Shown here: positions 1 to 7,865 of the stretch, piece by piece
Numbering within the stretch: the first letter of the stretch is position 1
Layout: every line of letters starts with the position of its first letter
Assembly (NCBI RefSeq): GCF_012849055.1
Contig: NZ_CP051677.1
Coordinates: 1,750,501 to 1,814,500 of the forward strand
From: Spirosoma rhododendri
GTDB taxonomy: Bacteria > Bacteroidota > Bacteroidia > Cytophagales > Spirosomataceae
Direction: 5' to 3'
Length of the DNA: 64,000 bases
The notes under the pieces: generated by a model
What the model saw: only the letters and a program-made list of their open reading frames with translations
The model's database searches: none
Told to the model about the DNA's origin: nothing
Made by a program: the position numbers and the translations under genes

Positions 1-679
1 CGGGAGCAAGGAAAGGGGTCGTCTCGGTGAATTTTGAATTGACTTCCGGCCCCAAATCCATCGGCTTGCTCCACGACCCATCTTTCTGCCGGAAGCTGAC
101 GTAGATGTCGTCTTCCTTGCTGTTTTTCTTTTCGCTGAACGCCATCAGCAACACCTTACCGTCGGCCGACATAAAGCCGCAGTCAAACTGCCCTTTGCTC
201 AGATTGACGTAGTTGGGTACATCAATTTTCTGCGGTGCCGACCAGCCGCTAGCGGTTTTCTTAGCCAGCGAAAAGCCCCGCGTTTCATAATTGCCGTTGG
301 CGTACTGCCCCTTTACGAGCATCGTATTCCCGTCGGGGGTAATGCTATAGGCACAGTTGTATTCGTCCTTGTTAAGCGGAAAACCCAGTCGGCGGGCAGG
401 TCCCCATTTATTGGTGGCTGGGTCGAGTTCGGCGTACCAGATGTCTTGACTGCCTTTGGTACCATGGGTGTTGTTGGGGTGGCTGATCCGGGCGAAGTAC
501 AGCGTTTTGCCATCCGGCGAAATCATCGGATTGACCTCATTGTATTCGGAATTGACCTGATTGCCCAAGTTCTCGGCCCGTGACGCCGACGCTGCCGCCG
601 AGTCTGGTTTCGACTGAGCAGCAGCCGTGAACGAAGCGAATGTAAGCAGGCCAATGGCAAGGACGCCGGGGGCATTCAT
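1..679 (-). CDS. Exported PD40 beta-propeller protein (partial, C-terminus outside window)
   Basis: The reading frame is open from an ATG at 677-679 to the window edge, so about 226 N-terminal residues are visible and the stop is missing. Residues 1-22 form a signal peptide ending in AAAQ. The mature part has repeated PD40/WD40-like blades of the type NPMISPDGKTLYFAR and YSITPDGNTMLVKG, which in this phylum occur in periplasmic or outer-membrane proteins, often before an OmpA-like domain. Whether an OmpA domain follows cannot be seen. The substrate or partner is unknown. It is read away from the HicAB pair, with about 90 bases between them. Confidence 0.8.
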   Translation of the reverse strand, partial: MNAPGVLAIGLLTFASFTAAAQSKPDSAAASASRAENLGNQVNSEYNEVNPMISPDGKTLYFARISHPNNTHGTKGSQDIWYAELDPATNKWGPARRLGFPLNKDEYNCAYSITPDGNTMLVKGQYANGNYETRGFSLAKKTASGWSAPQKIDVPNYVNLSKGQFDCGFMSADGKVLLMAFSEKKNSKEDDIYVSFRQKDGSWSKPMDLGPEVNSKFTETTPFLAP

Positions 680-766
680 GGATGGTAGGCGAAGGAATGG
701 TATGCGTTAAAAAGAACGAACAGCAACAATGGGTTTGTATACTGCCTGTTGTCAGCCGCAACAAAA

Positions 767-979
767 TCAATACTGGTCCAGTGTGGATGTATCGATTCCA
801 GCATCACTGAGGATACCAAGAAATGTGCCCTTTTTCATGTCTTTGCCGTGAACGGGCACAGGTACCGTAATACGGCTGTCTGAATTATAGTAGATATGAT
901 GGCTACCCTTACCCATACGCTTGAGGTAAAACCCGTTTGCTTCCAGAATTTTTATAAGCCGTTTTGGGGAAAGATTCAT
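767..979 (-). CDS. hicA: HicA-family toxin (YcfA-like mRNA interferase)
   Basis: A 70-residue basic protein with the HicA fold signature: an N-terminal stretch LIKILEANGFYLKRMGKGSH, the active-site-type GKGSHHIYY with its histidines near residues 27-28, and the C-terminal HGKDMKKGTFLGILSDAGI. HicA toxins cleave mRNA independently of the ribosome. Its ATG overlaps the hicB stop (ATGA, 976-979), so the pair is translationally coupled with the antitoxin first, the reverse of the E. coli hicA-hicB order. Some chromosomal members of this family are silent or domesticated, so toxicity is inferred. Confidence 0.85.
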   Translation of the reverse strand: MNLSPKRLIKILEANGFYLKRMGKGSHHIYYNSDSRITVPVPVHGKDMKKGTFLGILSDAGIDTSTLDQY

Positions 980-1215
980 GCCAATTCGGTCGTCAGGCTC
1001 AGGGAGTATTCCAGCGTCCGGCTATCATCCGGTGGAATAGGTTGTCCTTCTTCGGCCAGTACCTCTAAGCAGCCCTCTATGGCATCTTTAGCCATTGCTA
1101 TGGCTTCTTCGACCGTTTCTCCATACGTAATACAGCCTCGAATCGCAGGCACTTTTACTGTGTAGCCGCCTTCAGGTTCCGGCGTCAGAATCAACCGATA
1201 TTGTAATGTCTTCAT
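976..1215 (-). CDS. hicB: HicB-family antitoxin
   Basis: A 79-residue protein with the HicB partial RNase H-like fold: YRLILTPEPEGGYTVKVPAI at the N-terminus, then GCITYGETVEEAIAMAKDAIEG, the usual HicB core. It lacks the C-terminal helix-turn-helix or ribbon-helix-helix domain of the longer HicB proteins, so it probably neutralises HicA by binding without being a strong operon repressor. It lies 4 bases into hicA. The gene upstream on the same strand, the 69-residue unknown at 1272, ends 56 bases before it. Confidence 0.85.
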   Translation of the reverse strand: MKTLQYRLILTPEPEGGYTVKVPAIRGCITYGETVEEAIAMAKDAIEGCLEVLAEEGQPIPPDDSRTLEYSLSLTTELA

Positions 1216-1271
1216 AGAAAGAGCCTTCTCTTTAATAAAACCTGCTACAAATTCTGAAACACGGCGACTAG

Positions 1272-1481
1272 TTAATGGATAAAGTCAAGCATTTGATCCC
1301 ACTCTTCTACGGAGAAGGTGAGAGCCGGAAGCGATTTGGGTTGGTCACTTCCGATTTGCTTCATGAATGCGTCGATTCCACCCGCTGCATTGATGTCAGC
1401 GGAATAATAAATTTTTACCTGTTCGGCAACGGGTACGGAACCAGGCGTAAATCGGGGACTTGCTATCTCGTTCGTGTTCAT
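1272..1481 (-). CDS. Small hypothetical protein downstream of pcrA
   Basis: A 69-residue reading frame starting 37 bases after the pcrA stop on the same strand, so it may be cotranscribed with it. It has no signal peptide, membrane segment or motif that I recognise; the C-terminus is acidic and aromatic (SVEEWDQMLDFIH). A competing frame on the opposite strand (1275-1547) has no better claim. I favour this one for its spacing and strand, but it is not firmly established as a gene. Confidence 0.5.
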   Translation of the reverse strand: MNTNEIASPRFTPGSVPVAEQVKIYYSADINAAGGIDAFMKQIGSDQPKSLPALTFSVEEWDQMLDFIH

Positions 1482-1518
1482 ACAATCAGCGCAATCCGTA
1501 AATCAAAAAAATCAAAGT

Positions 1519-3810
1519 TCAGACCACCCGCAGCTTGGCGAAGCTAAGCAGCAGCACTTTCTCACCTGCTTTTTCAAACTGAATCGTAGCCTTGCGTTCG
1601 GTGCCATTTACGTCGACGGTCTTGACCGTGCCAAACCCAAACTTGGCGTGCTCGACCCGCTGACCGGCGGCAAGTTCAGCCGTGCTGGTTGGGGCGAAGT
1701 CGGCGGACGGCGTGTGGGTAACGGTGGGCTGGGGAGCCTGCCGCTGCGCCGTTTTCTGCGCCAGCGACCGCACAAACGCCATCGATCCTGTCGACGTGCT
1801 TTCGCTGCGGTCCCGCTCCGGGCGGTCGAAGTCCATCCGGCTTGGTGCCGACCGCTGCTTCGACAGCTTCAGGTATTTCTGGTCGACTTCCATAAGGAAC
1901 CGGCTGGGCTCGCACATTTTCAGCCGACCGAAGTGGTAGCGCGTTTCGGCGTATGATACCGTTAGTCGCTTCTCGGCGCGGGTGATGGCAACGTAAAACA
2001 GCCGCCGTTCTTCTTCCAGATCGTTACGGCTTTCGAGCATCATCTGACTTGGGAAAAGATCTTCCTCAAGCCCGACGATATGCACGTTTTTGAACTCCAG
2101 CCCCTTAGCCGCGTGGATGGTCATCAGCGTCACCTTGTCGTTGTCGCCGTCTTCCTCTTTCTCGTCGGCCGTGGTCAGTAGCGATACCGATTGCAGGAAC
2201 GCGCTCAGGCTCTTGTCGTCATTGTCTGGGCTGTCAACAAACTCCTTGATAGCGTTCAGCAACTCCTGTACGTTTTCGTACCGGGCCAAGCCTTCGACGG
2301 TTTTGTCGTCGTATAATTCTTTGAGCAGCCCCGACGCTTTAGCAATGTGCGAAGCCACTTCGTAGGCGTCTTTCTGATCGATCAGGAGCATAAAACTCTT
2401 AATCAGATCGGCGAAGCCTTCAATTGCAATTGCTGACCGGCCCGTAATAAACTTGCCGATGTCGGATACGATGCCCCAGATGGAATCCTGATTCTCGGCT
2501 GCGATCACGCTCAGCTTAGCAATCGTCGTGTCGCCGATGCCGCGCTTGGGCAGGTTGATGATTCGCTTGAATGCTTCCTCGTCCTGCTGATTGACCGTGA
2601 AGCGCAGGTACGCGATCAGGTCTTTGATTTCTTTGCGCTGATAGAACGACAGACCGCCGATGATACGGTACTTGATGCTCATCTTGCGCAGGGCTTCCTC
2701 GAACGCCCGCGACTGGGCGTTGGTGCGGTACAGAATCGCGAAGTCGTTGTTGACCAGCGACTCGTTCATCTTCGTCTCGAAAATCGAACTGGCCACCAGT
2801 CGCCCTTCTTCGTTGTCCGACGACGCTTTGATAACCTCGATCAGTGGCCCTGCTTCGTTGGCGGTGAACACCCGCTTTTCGAGCTGATTCTTGTTGCGGG
2901 CGATGATCGAGTTGGCCGCCTGCACGATGGTATCGGTGGAACGGTAGTTCTGCTCCAGCTTCACGATCTTAACGTTCTCCTTTCCGTAGTCGCGCTGGAA
3001 GTTCAGGATATTCTCGATGTTGGCCCCCCGGAACGCGTAGATACTCTGCGCGTCGTCGCCGACGATACAGATGTTCTGGTGAACGGCCGCCAGCTTGCGC
3101 GTGATCAGATACTGCGACACGTTGGTATCCTGAAACTCATCGACCATCACGTGCTGGAACTTGTGCTGGTACTTGTTCAGAATGTCCAGGTGATCGCGGA
3201 ACAGCACGTTGGTGTTGAACAGCAGATCGTCGAAGTCCATCGCGTTGGCTGCAAAACACCGGGTTGCATATTGCTTGTAGATTCGGCCAATGTGCGGCAT
3301 CCGGGCCGATTCATCGTCGGCCTGAATTACGGCGTTATTGATGTAATCATCGGGGCCGATGAGCCGGTTCTTCGCACCCGAAATCCGCCCGAACACGTTG
3401 TTAGCGCGGTACACTTTGTCGTCCAGCGCCATCTCTTTGATGATGCTGCGGAGCAGTGATTTCGAGTCGTCGGTGTCGTAGATAGAGAAGTTGCTGGTGT
3501 AGCCAATCGCTTTGGCTTCGATCCGCAGAATCTTGGCAAACACCGAGTGGAACGTACCCATCCATATGTTGCGGGCTTCGGTGCCGACTACTTTTTCGAT
3601 CCGGTGCCGCATCTCGCCGGCAGCTTTGTTGGTAAACGTCAGCGAGAGGATACGGAAGGGGTCAACGCCGTTTTCGATCAGGTGAGCGATGCGGTAAGTC
3701 AGTACGCGCGTCTTCCCTGAACCGGCACCGGCTATAATCATAAGCGGTCCACCGCCGTGCATGACGGCCTCCCGCTGGGGGTCATTCAATCCAGAAATAT
3801 AATCAACCAT
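1519..3810 (-). CDS. pcrA: UvrD/PcrA-type SF1A DNA helicase
   Basis: A 763-residue ATP-dependent 3'-5' DNA helicase for repair and replication restart. Visible motifs: Q motif LNDPQREAV (8-16), Walker A AGAGSGKT (27-34), motif Ia FTNKAAGEM (about 59-67), motif II DEFQD (224-228), motif III GDDAQSIYAFRGA, motif IV EQNYRST, motif V TIHAAKGLEF and motif VI RRLFYVAITRA. After a low-complexity linker the last 50 or so residues carry GQRVEHAKFGFGTVK, matching the C-terminal Tudor-like domain that links PcrA to RNA polymerase in Firmicutes. That points to a role in transcription-coupled repair. UvrD or Rep are alternative names; the tail favours PcrA. Confidence 0.95.
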   Translation of the reverse strand: MVDYISGLNDPQREAVMHGGGPLMIIAGAGSGKTRVLTYRIAHLIENGVDPFRILSLTFTNKAAGEMRHRIEKVVGTEARNIWMGTFHSVFAKILRIEAKAIGYTSNFSIYDTDDSKSLLRSIIKEMALDDKVYRANNVFGRISGAKNRLIGPDDYINNAVIQADDESARMPHIGRIYKQYATRCFAANAMDFDDLLFNTNVLFRDHLDILNKYQHKFQHVMVDEFQDTNVSQYLITRKLAAVHQNICIVGDDAQSIYAFRGANIENILNFQRDYGKENVKIVKLEQNYRSTDTIVQAANSIIARNKNQLEKRVFTANEAGPLIEVIKASSDNEEGRLVASSIFETKMNESLVNNDFAILYRTNAQSRAFEEALRKMSIKYRIIGGLSFYQRKEIKDLIAYLRFTVNQQDEEAFKRIINLPKRGIGDTTIAKLSVIAAENQDSIWGIVSDIGKFITGRSAIAIEGFADLIKSFMLLIDQKDAYEVASHIAKASGLLKELYDDKTVEGLARYENVQELLNAIKEFVDSPDNDDKSLSAFLQSVSLLTTADEKEEDGDNDKVTLMTIHAAKGLEFKNVHIVGLEEDLFPSQMMLESRNDLEEERRLFYVAITRAEKRLTVSYAETRYHFGRLKMCEPSRFLMEVDQKYLKLSKQRSAPSRMDFDRPERDRSESTSTGSMAFVRSLAQKTAQRQAPQPTVTHTPSADFAPTSTAELAAGQRVEHAKFGFGTVKTVDVNGTERKATIQFEKAGEKVLLLSFAKLRVV

Positions 3811-3881
3811 TCGAGTCGCTTCTATCCTCTTATAACAAGTAAAACTAAGGAAAAATTTGCTCGGGGTCGATTGAAAATGGG

Positions 3882-3889
3882 TATCTTTG
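3882..3889 (+). promoter_or_regulatory. Bacteroidota-type -7 box (TATCTTTG)
   Basis: TATCTTTG matches the TAnnTTTG -7 consensus of Bacteroidota primary sigma factors and lies 25 bases before the ATG at 3915. A TTTG at 3856-3859 is a possible -33 element, with slightly long spacing. Confidence 0.45.
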
Positions 3890-3914
3890 GAGAGGAGCCA
3901 ACGTCAGAAAAGCC

Positions 3915-4481
3915 ATGATTGAACTAGCCACACCAGCCCCCGTATTGCCGACAAATCTGCGGACTGTCGATGAGTTTGAGCAGTGGCAGCAGCAGTATGC
4001 CCACGAAGGCAGCTACGAGTTTGTCCGGGGGCGTATTGTTGAAAAGAAAGAAATGAAGCAAGCCGAGTATTTAATTCTGAAATTCCTGACCCGATTGTTT
4101 GTGACGACGATGGCCTATGCGCAGGGGGATGAGTTGACGCCAGAAATGGATTCGTACGTCGACGATATCCGTAAGCGTCGCCCTGATCTGGCTTATTTCA
4201 CACTCGCGCAAATTCTAGAAACGGGGGAGGGAATTCGGCAGCGTACTCAGTTTGCCATCGAAATCCTGTCGGAATCGGAGTCGTTTCAGGATGTGACAGA
4301 AAAAGTGCAGGACTACTTCGACGCCGGGGCGGTACTGGTCTGGTACATACTCCCCGTCAGTCGGAAAATCGTGGTGTACACGTCCGCCGATGAATCGAAA
4401 TCATACAAGGGAGATACAGTTGTTTCGGCGGCACCACTGCTGCCCGATTTTCAGTTTATTGTCTCGGATTTGTTTGCGTAA
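3915..4481 (+). CDS. Uma2-family PD-(D/E)XK endonuclease-like protein
   Basis: A 188-residue protein of the Uma2/DUF820 family. The PD-(D/E)XK pattern shows as RRPDLAYF (around 93-100), FAIEILSESES (around 115-125) and EKVQDYFDAGAVLVWYI, followed by a strand KIVVYTS. These proteins are abundant in Cytophagales and Cyanobacteria; nuclease activity is predicted from the fold and the cellular role is unknown. A TATCTTTG box lies 25 bases upstream. The gene converges with a second, more divergent Uma2-like gene, with 4 bases between the stops. Confidence 0.85.
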   Translation: MIELATPAPVLPTNLRTVDEFEQWQQQYAHEGSYEFVRGRIVEKKEMKQAEYLILKFLTRLFVTTMAYAQGDELTPEMDSYVDDIRKRRPDLAYFTLAQILETGEGIRQRTQFAIEILSESESFQDVTEKVQDYFDAGAVLVWYILPVSRKIVVYTSADESKSYKGDTVVSAAPLLPDFQFIVSDLFA

Positions 4482-4485
4482 GTTC

Positions 4486-4926
4486 CTACACCATTTCTCC
4501 CATATCGACACCCATCAATTCGGAGTACGATGATGCGGTAGCCGTCCCGCCGTCGCCTTTGCGGTAGCGAAGCCATGCGCGGGTTTTATAGTTGTAGACG
4601 AAGCCTTCCAGAATACCGTAATCATCGTCTTCGATTAGGCGGATGATCTTGCGGAGGTCGTTACGCTGTCCGTTTGTCTGACACACTTCGATAACAATTT
4701 TGGTATCCTCCGCGACAGGGTCATACATCAACACGTCAGGCACGGCATGGCCCGGTCCTTCGTTGATCGGTGTCTCCGGGAGCGGTTCAAGCTGAATTTT
4801 ACCTTCTTTGTAGTACAGAAATCCCAATCCAAAGGTGAGTTTGCTGATGGCCCGCTGATGATCGAGCGGAGAATTAGTGCCGTCGTCGTGGACTTCGAAC
4901 GAGGATCGGTAGGGTGATTCGTACAT
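4486..4926 (-). CDS. Divergent Uma2-like / PD-(D/E)XK protein
   Basis: A 146-residue protein. The middle reads HAVPDVLMYDPVAEDTKIVIEVCQT, where PDV...D and the later IVIEV fit motifs II and III of the PD-(D/E)XK fold used by Uma2 proteins. The N-terminal DHQRAISKLTFGLGFLYYKEGK resembles the helix-strand start of that family. The C-terminus (GFVYNYKTRAWLRYRKGDGG) fits the last Uma2 strands. It is shorter than the neighbour at 3915 and the two are not close copies. Family assignment is by motif reading only, and activity is unproven. Confidence 0.65.
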   Translation of the reverse strand: MYESPYRSSFEVHDDGTNSPLDHQRAISKLTFGLGFLYYKEGKIQLEPLPETPINEGPGHAVPDVLMYDPVAEDTKIVIEVCQTNGQRNDLRKIIRLIEDDDYGILEGFVYNYKTRAWLRYRKGDGGTATASSYSELMGVDMGEMV

Positions 4927-5146
4927 GGTTCTGGTGCGTTTTTACCAAGATACACACTTTTTTTGCTGGATGATGCAACGTTTCAGCACGCCCGCTGTCT
5001 TTGCTCTGAAACACGTTTAACCTACCTTCCCGCTGAACCTGCCCGAGTCAAGACCATACCCGGACCGCCATGCTGAGCTGGTCAAACGCTGCCAAGCGGG
5101 CGAGCGACAGGCGCAGTATGACCTTTACAAACAGTACGCCAAGGCC

Positions 5147-5602
5147 ATGTACAACGTCTGTCTGCGCATCGTCAATCATGATGCCGAGGCCGAAGATGTG
5201 TTGCAGGAAGCCTTTATCGACGCGTTTTCGCACATTCAGTCGTTTCGGGGGCAGAGTACATTCGGGGCCTGGCTCAAGCAGATTGTGGTCAACCGGGCGG
5301 TCAACCACCTGCGTAGTCGGCGGCTGCAACTGGTCGATTTAGACTCGCAGCGGGTGGGCGACGACGAGGGGCGTGACTGGGCCGACACCGAACCTTACGA
5401 CGAAAGTGGCGTTCAATTCGAAGTCGATCGGGTGCGGCAGGCGATGCAACAGTTGCCGGAAGGGTATCGCGTTGTGCTGTCGCTGTATCTGTTCGAGGGT
5501 TACGACCACGAAGAGATCGGTGCGGTGCTGAATATTAGTGAAACAACCTCCCGGACGCAGTACCTGCGCGGGAAGAAACGATTGCTGGCCTTGCTGGCGT
5601 AA
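5147..5602 (+). CDS. ECF RNA polymerase sigma factor (true start probably upstream)
   Basis: From the first in-frame ATG, 151 residues. Region 2 is seen in AMYNVCLRIVNHDAEAEDVL and WLKQIVVNRAVNHLR; region 4 in LPEGYRVVLSLYLFEGYDHEEIG plus SETTSRTQYLRGKKRL. Translating upstream in the same frame gives HAELVKRCQAGERQAQYDLY, which is clearly region 2.1, yet no ATG, GTG or TTG lies between the ATG and an in-frame TAA at 5018-5020. The protein must start at a CTG (5033, 5039 or 5078), or the region holds an indel. The anti-sigma-like gene follows after 12 bases, so the two form an ECF regulatory unit. Confidence 0.85.
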   Translation: MYNVCLRIVNHDAEAEDVLQEAFIDAFSHIQSFRGQSTFGAWLKQIVVNRAVNHLRSRRLQLVDLDSQRVGDDEGRDWADTEPYDESGVQFEVDRVRQAMQQLPEGYRVVLSLYLFEGYDHEEIGAVLNISETTSRTQYLRGKKRLLALLA

Positions 5603-5614
5603 ACAACAAAACAG

Positions 5615-6256
5615 ATGAAGAAAGATAACTTAGAACGCTTCGTGCGCGACAACCGCGAAGCCTTTGACGACCGGGAGCCACCCGCCGATCTGTGGCAGCG
5701 TATCAACACCGGGCTTGGTGGATCAACTGACGCAGGCCTGCCGACCGATTCGACGCCGACGGCACCGACTGAACCCGAACAGGCTGGTATGAGCCCAGCC
5801 ATGCCTTTCACGCAGATTCACCGGAACACCCGCACGCTGGGGCAGTGGTTTACAAACTGGCAGGCGGCAGCGGCTGTCGTGGTGCTGTTGCTGGCGGGTA
5901 GCGCGTACTTCCTGAATCATCGGTATGGTGTCGCGAGTCATCCCGAAGTGGCCGTGGCCGCCGGGCCGACCTACGCCAAGGAGGTAGCGCAATACACTCG
6001 ATTGATCGATACAAAGCGGATGGAACTGCGACAGATGACGGAAAGTAATCCGGCTCTGTACGAAGAGTTTGCAACCGACTTAAACCGTCTCGAACGGTCC
6101 TACAAATCGTTGAAAGCCGATTTGCCCAAGAATCCAAACCAGGAACTATTGATTCAGGCTATGATTCAAAATCTACAGATTCAGATTAACCTGTTGAATG
6201 AGCAACTGCGCGTCATTCAGCGTATCAACCAGCAAACCCATGAAAATCCTGTATAG
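5615..6256 (+). CDS. Putative anti-sigma factor, single-pass membrane protein
   Basis: 213 residues. The N-terminal cytoplasmic part (FVRDNREAFDDREPPADLWQ) resembles the anti-sigma N-terminus common beside ECF sigma genes in Cytophagales. A Pro/Thr-rich linker follows, then one transmembrane helix at about 83-100 (VVVLLLAGSAYFL) and a periplasmic, coiled-coil-prone segment rich in Gln, Leu and Asn. It starts 12 bases after the sigma gene and overlaps the next gene by 17 bases. Binding to the sigma factor is inferred from position and topology; no zinc-binding HxxxCxxC motif is present. Confidence 0.75.
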   Translation: MKKDNLERFVRDNREAFDDREPPADLWQRINTGLGGSTDAGLPTDSTPTAPTEPEQAGMSPAMPFTQIHRNTRTLGQWFTNWQAAAAVVVLLLAGSAYFLNHRYGVASHPEVAVAAGPTYAKEVAQYTRLIDTKRMELRQMTESNPALYEEFATDLNRLERSYKSLKADLPKNPNQELLIQAMIQNLQIQINLLNEQLRVIQRINQQTHENPV

Positions 6257-7289
6257 CGTACTGCTCGTGGCGTTGCCACTGCTGGCACGGGCCGAGGACC
6301 CGTGGGCCGACATGGTTGAGCGTAAAAAAACAATCATCAAATCGTACGACGTATCAGCCAACGACGTGCTGACGGTTGATAATCAGTTCGGACAGGTGTC
6401 GGTTGGATTGTGGGATAAACCGGAAATCCGTGTTGAGATCGCCGTGATGGCCGGGGCCAGTACAGAGGCCAAAGCGCAGTCGTATCTGGATGCGGTGGAG
6501 ATTGAAGACAAACGGGCCGGTAACCAGATTGCGGTGAAAACCCACTTTGGCCAGAGTTCAATCTCGAACTGGAATTTCAACGGTTGGCGCAAAAACGGTG
6601 ATCGTAACTACGTTAAGATCAATTATACCGTTACGATGCCCCGCCGGAATGCGCTGAGTATTCGCAACAAGTTCGGCAACACGAGTATCCCGACGTTTCA
6701 TGCACCGCTGACGGTACACAGCCGCTACGGCAATTTCTCCGCCGACGACCTGACCAACAACGATACTGATTTAGACATCGCCTACGGGAAAGCCGACATC
6801 CGCACCGTCGATCAGGCAAAGCTGGAAGTGGCCTACGCTGACCTGGAGCTTAGCAAAGCCAACATTCTTACTCTCGTCAATAAGTTTGGCAAAACGCGCA
6901 TCGGTGACGTAGGGAAGTTAAACGCCGACATCGACTATTCGGGTGCGCAGATCGGTACCTTACGCGAATCGGGTAAGATCAGGCTGAGTTTCTCCGGTGG
7001 GTTTCGGATTGAGCAATTGCCAAAAACGGCCGATAACGTCAATATTGAATCGTCGTATTCATCGGTGGCGCTGCCCATTGCCAATAGCGGTGACTGTGAT
7101 TTTAACGTGACAGTCAGCTACGGCAATTTTAACTACACCTCAAGCCCGGCGATGCACTTCTCGCTACAGCCTGATGACAGCAACAATCGTGGGCCTAAAC
7201 TGACGAAGCAGTATGTCGGCAAGGTCGGGGCCGGAACGGGTACGAAGGTGAAAGTTGTGTCACGCTTCGGCAATGTCAGCTTCAAGTAA
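6240..7289 (+). CDS. Exported DUF4097-like adhesin-type beta-helix protein
   Basis: 349 residues from the ATG at 6240. I prefer this to the ATG at 6198 because it begins a signal peptide (MKILYSVLLVALPLLARA). The rest is a run of short beta repeats with recurring NxFGxxxI and YGxxxI patterns (VDNQFGQVSVG, IRNKFGNTSI, VNKFGKTRIG, VSRFGNVSF), typical of DUF4097/DUF2807 putative auto-transporter-adhesin domains found next to anti-sigma genes. It overlaps the anti-sigma gene by 17 bases, so all three genes form one operon. It may be the regulon's envelope output or its sensor partner; that is inference. Confidence 0.8.
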   Translation: MKILYSVLLVALPLLARAEDPWADMVERKKTIIKSYDVSANDVLTVDNQFGQVSVGLWDKPEIRVEIAVMAGASTEAKAQSYLDAVEIEDKRAGNQIAVKTHFGQSSISNWNFNGWRKNGDRNYVKINYTVTMPRRNALSIRNKFGNTSIPTFHAPLTVHSRYGNFSADDLTNNDTDLDIAYGKADIRTVDQAKLEVAYADLELSKANILTLVNKFGKTRIGDVGKLNADIDYSGAQIGTLRESGKIRLSFSGGFRIEQLPKTADNVNIESSYSSVALPIANSGDCDFNVTVSYGNFNYTSSPAMHFSLQPDDSNNRGPKLTKQYVGKVGAGTGTKVKVVSRFGNVSFK

Positions 7290-7776
7290 GCTGCCGGATG
7301 ACGGCTGCATGCTGCGGAAACTCGGCAAGTAATGCCTCCTGGTCGGCGAGTTCAAAATCGGCGAAGTCGAAGCCGGGCGCGACGGTACAGCCGACCAGCG
7401 AGAACGCCGTACCAACTGCCGGTTTCGACCCAAACCAGCATCCCGCCGGTACCACAGCCTGAAACACCTCACCCGCCGACAGATCGCGCCCGAGCCGGAT
7501 GATGTACAGTTCGCCAGCGGGGTCGATCACAAATACGTCGAGTGGGCCACCGTCGTAAAAGTGCCACACCTCGTCGGACTGAATCCGGTGCAGGGCCGAT
7601 ATGTGGTGGCTTTCGAGCAGAAAATAAATGGCGGTGCTCATCGCCCGCGACCCGCCAAACCGTTCCGGTAGCGCATCACCCGCGACCATCTCCGCCGACC
7701 GGTATGTTTCGGCAAAATAGCCCCCTTCCGGATGGCTCTGCATCTGCAACGTCTGTACGTATTCCTGCGCGTTCAT
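7282..7776 (-). CDS. Cupin_5 (DUF985) family protein
   Basis: 164 residues. It opens with LQMQSHPEGGYFAETYRS and contains STAIYFLLES..HISALHRIQSDEVWHFYDG, CWFG and VAPGFDFADFELA, the full DUF985 cupin signature. The family forms a small beta-barrel; its substrate is not established. The 3' end overlaps the convergent adhesin-like gene by 8 bases. Upstream, an A-type hairpin element separates it from tpiA on the same strand, so transcripts from tpiA may read through into it. Confidence 0.85.
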   Translation of the reverse strand: MNAQEYVQTLQMQSHPEGGYFAETYRSAEMVAGDALPERFGGSRAMSTAIYFLLESHHISALHRIQSDEVWHFYDGGPLDVFVIDPAGELYIIRLGRDLSAGEVFQAVVPAGCWFGSKPAVGTAFSLVGCTVAPGFDFADFELADQEALLAEFPQHAAVIRQLT

Positions 7777-7784
7777 AGAAGGTC

Positions 7785-7863
7785 AAAGAGCGAAAGAATG
7801 AAAGAGTGAAAGAGCGACGGTTTCGGACAATCGCTCTTTCACTCTTTCATTCTTTCGCTCTTT
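7785..7863. repeat. Intergenic inverted repeat, family A (8-bp word AAAGAGYG)
   Basis: Two perfect 33-base arms (7785-7817 and 7831-7863) with a 13-base loop. Each arm is four 8-bp words of consensus AAAGAGYG. The element fills the gap between tpiA and the cupin gene, and one arm ends 2 bases from the tpiA stop. No strong T-tract follows on the minus strand, so it is not a standard terminator for tpiA. Confidence 0.95.
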
Positions 7864-7865
7864 TT

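Noticed and set aside
7785..7863. CRISPR array at the AAAGAGYG repeats
   Set aside because: The words are 8 bp, contiguous and degenerate, with no spacers and no cas genes; the structure is an inverted repeat.
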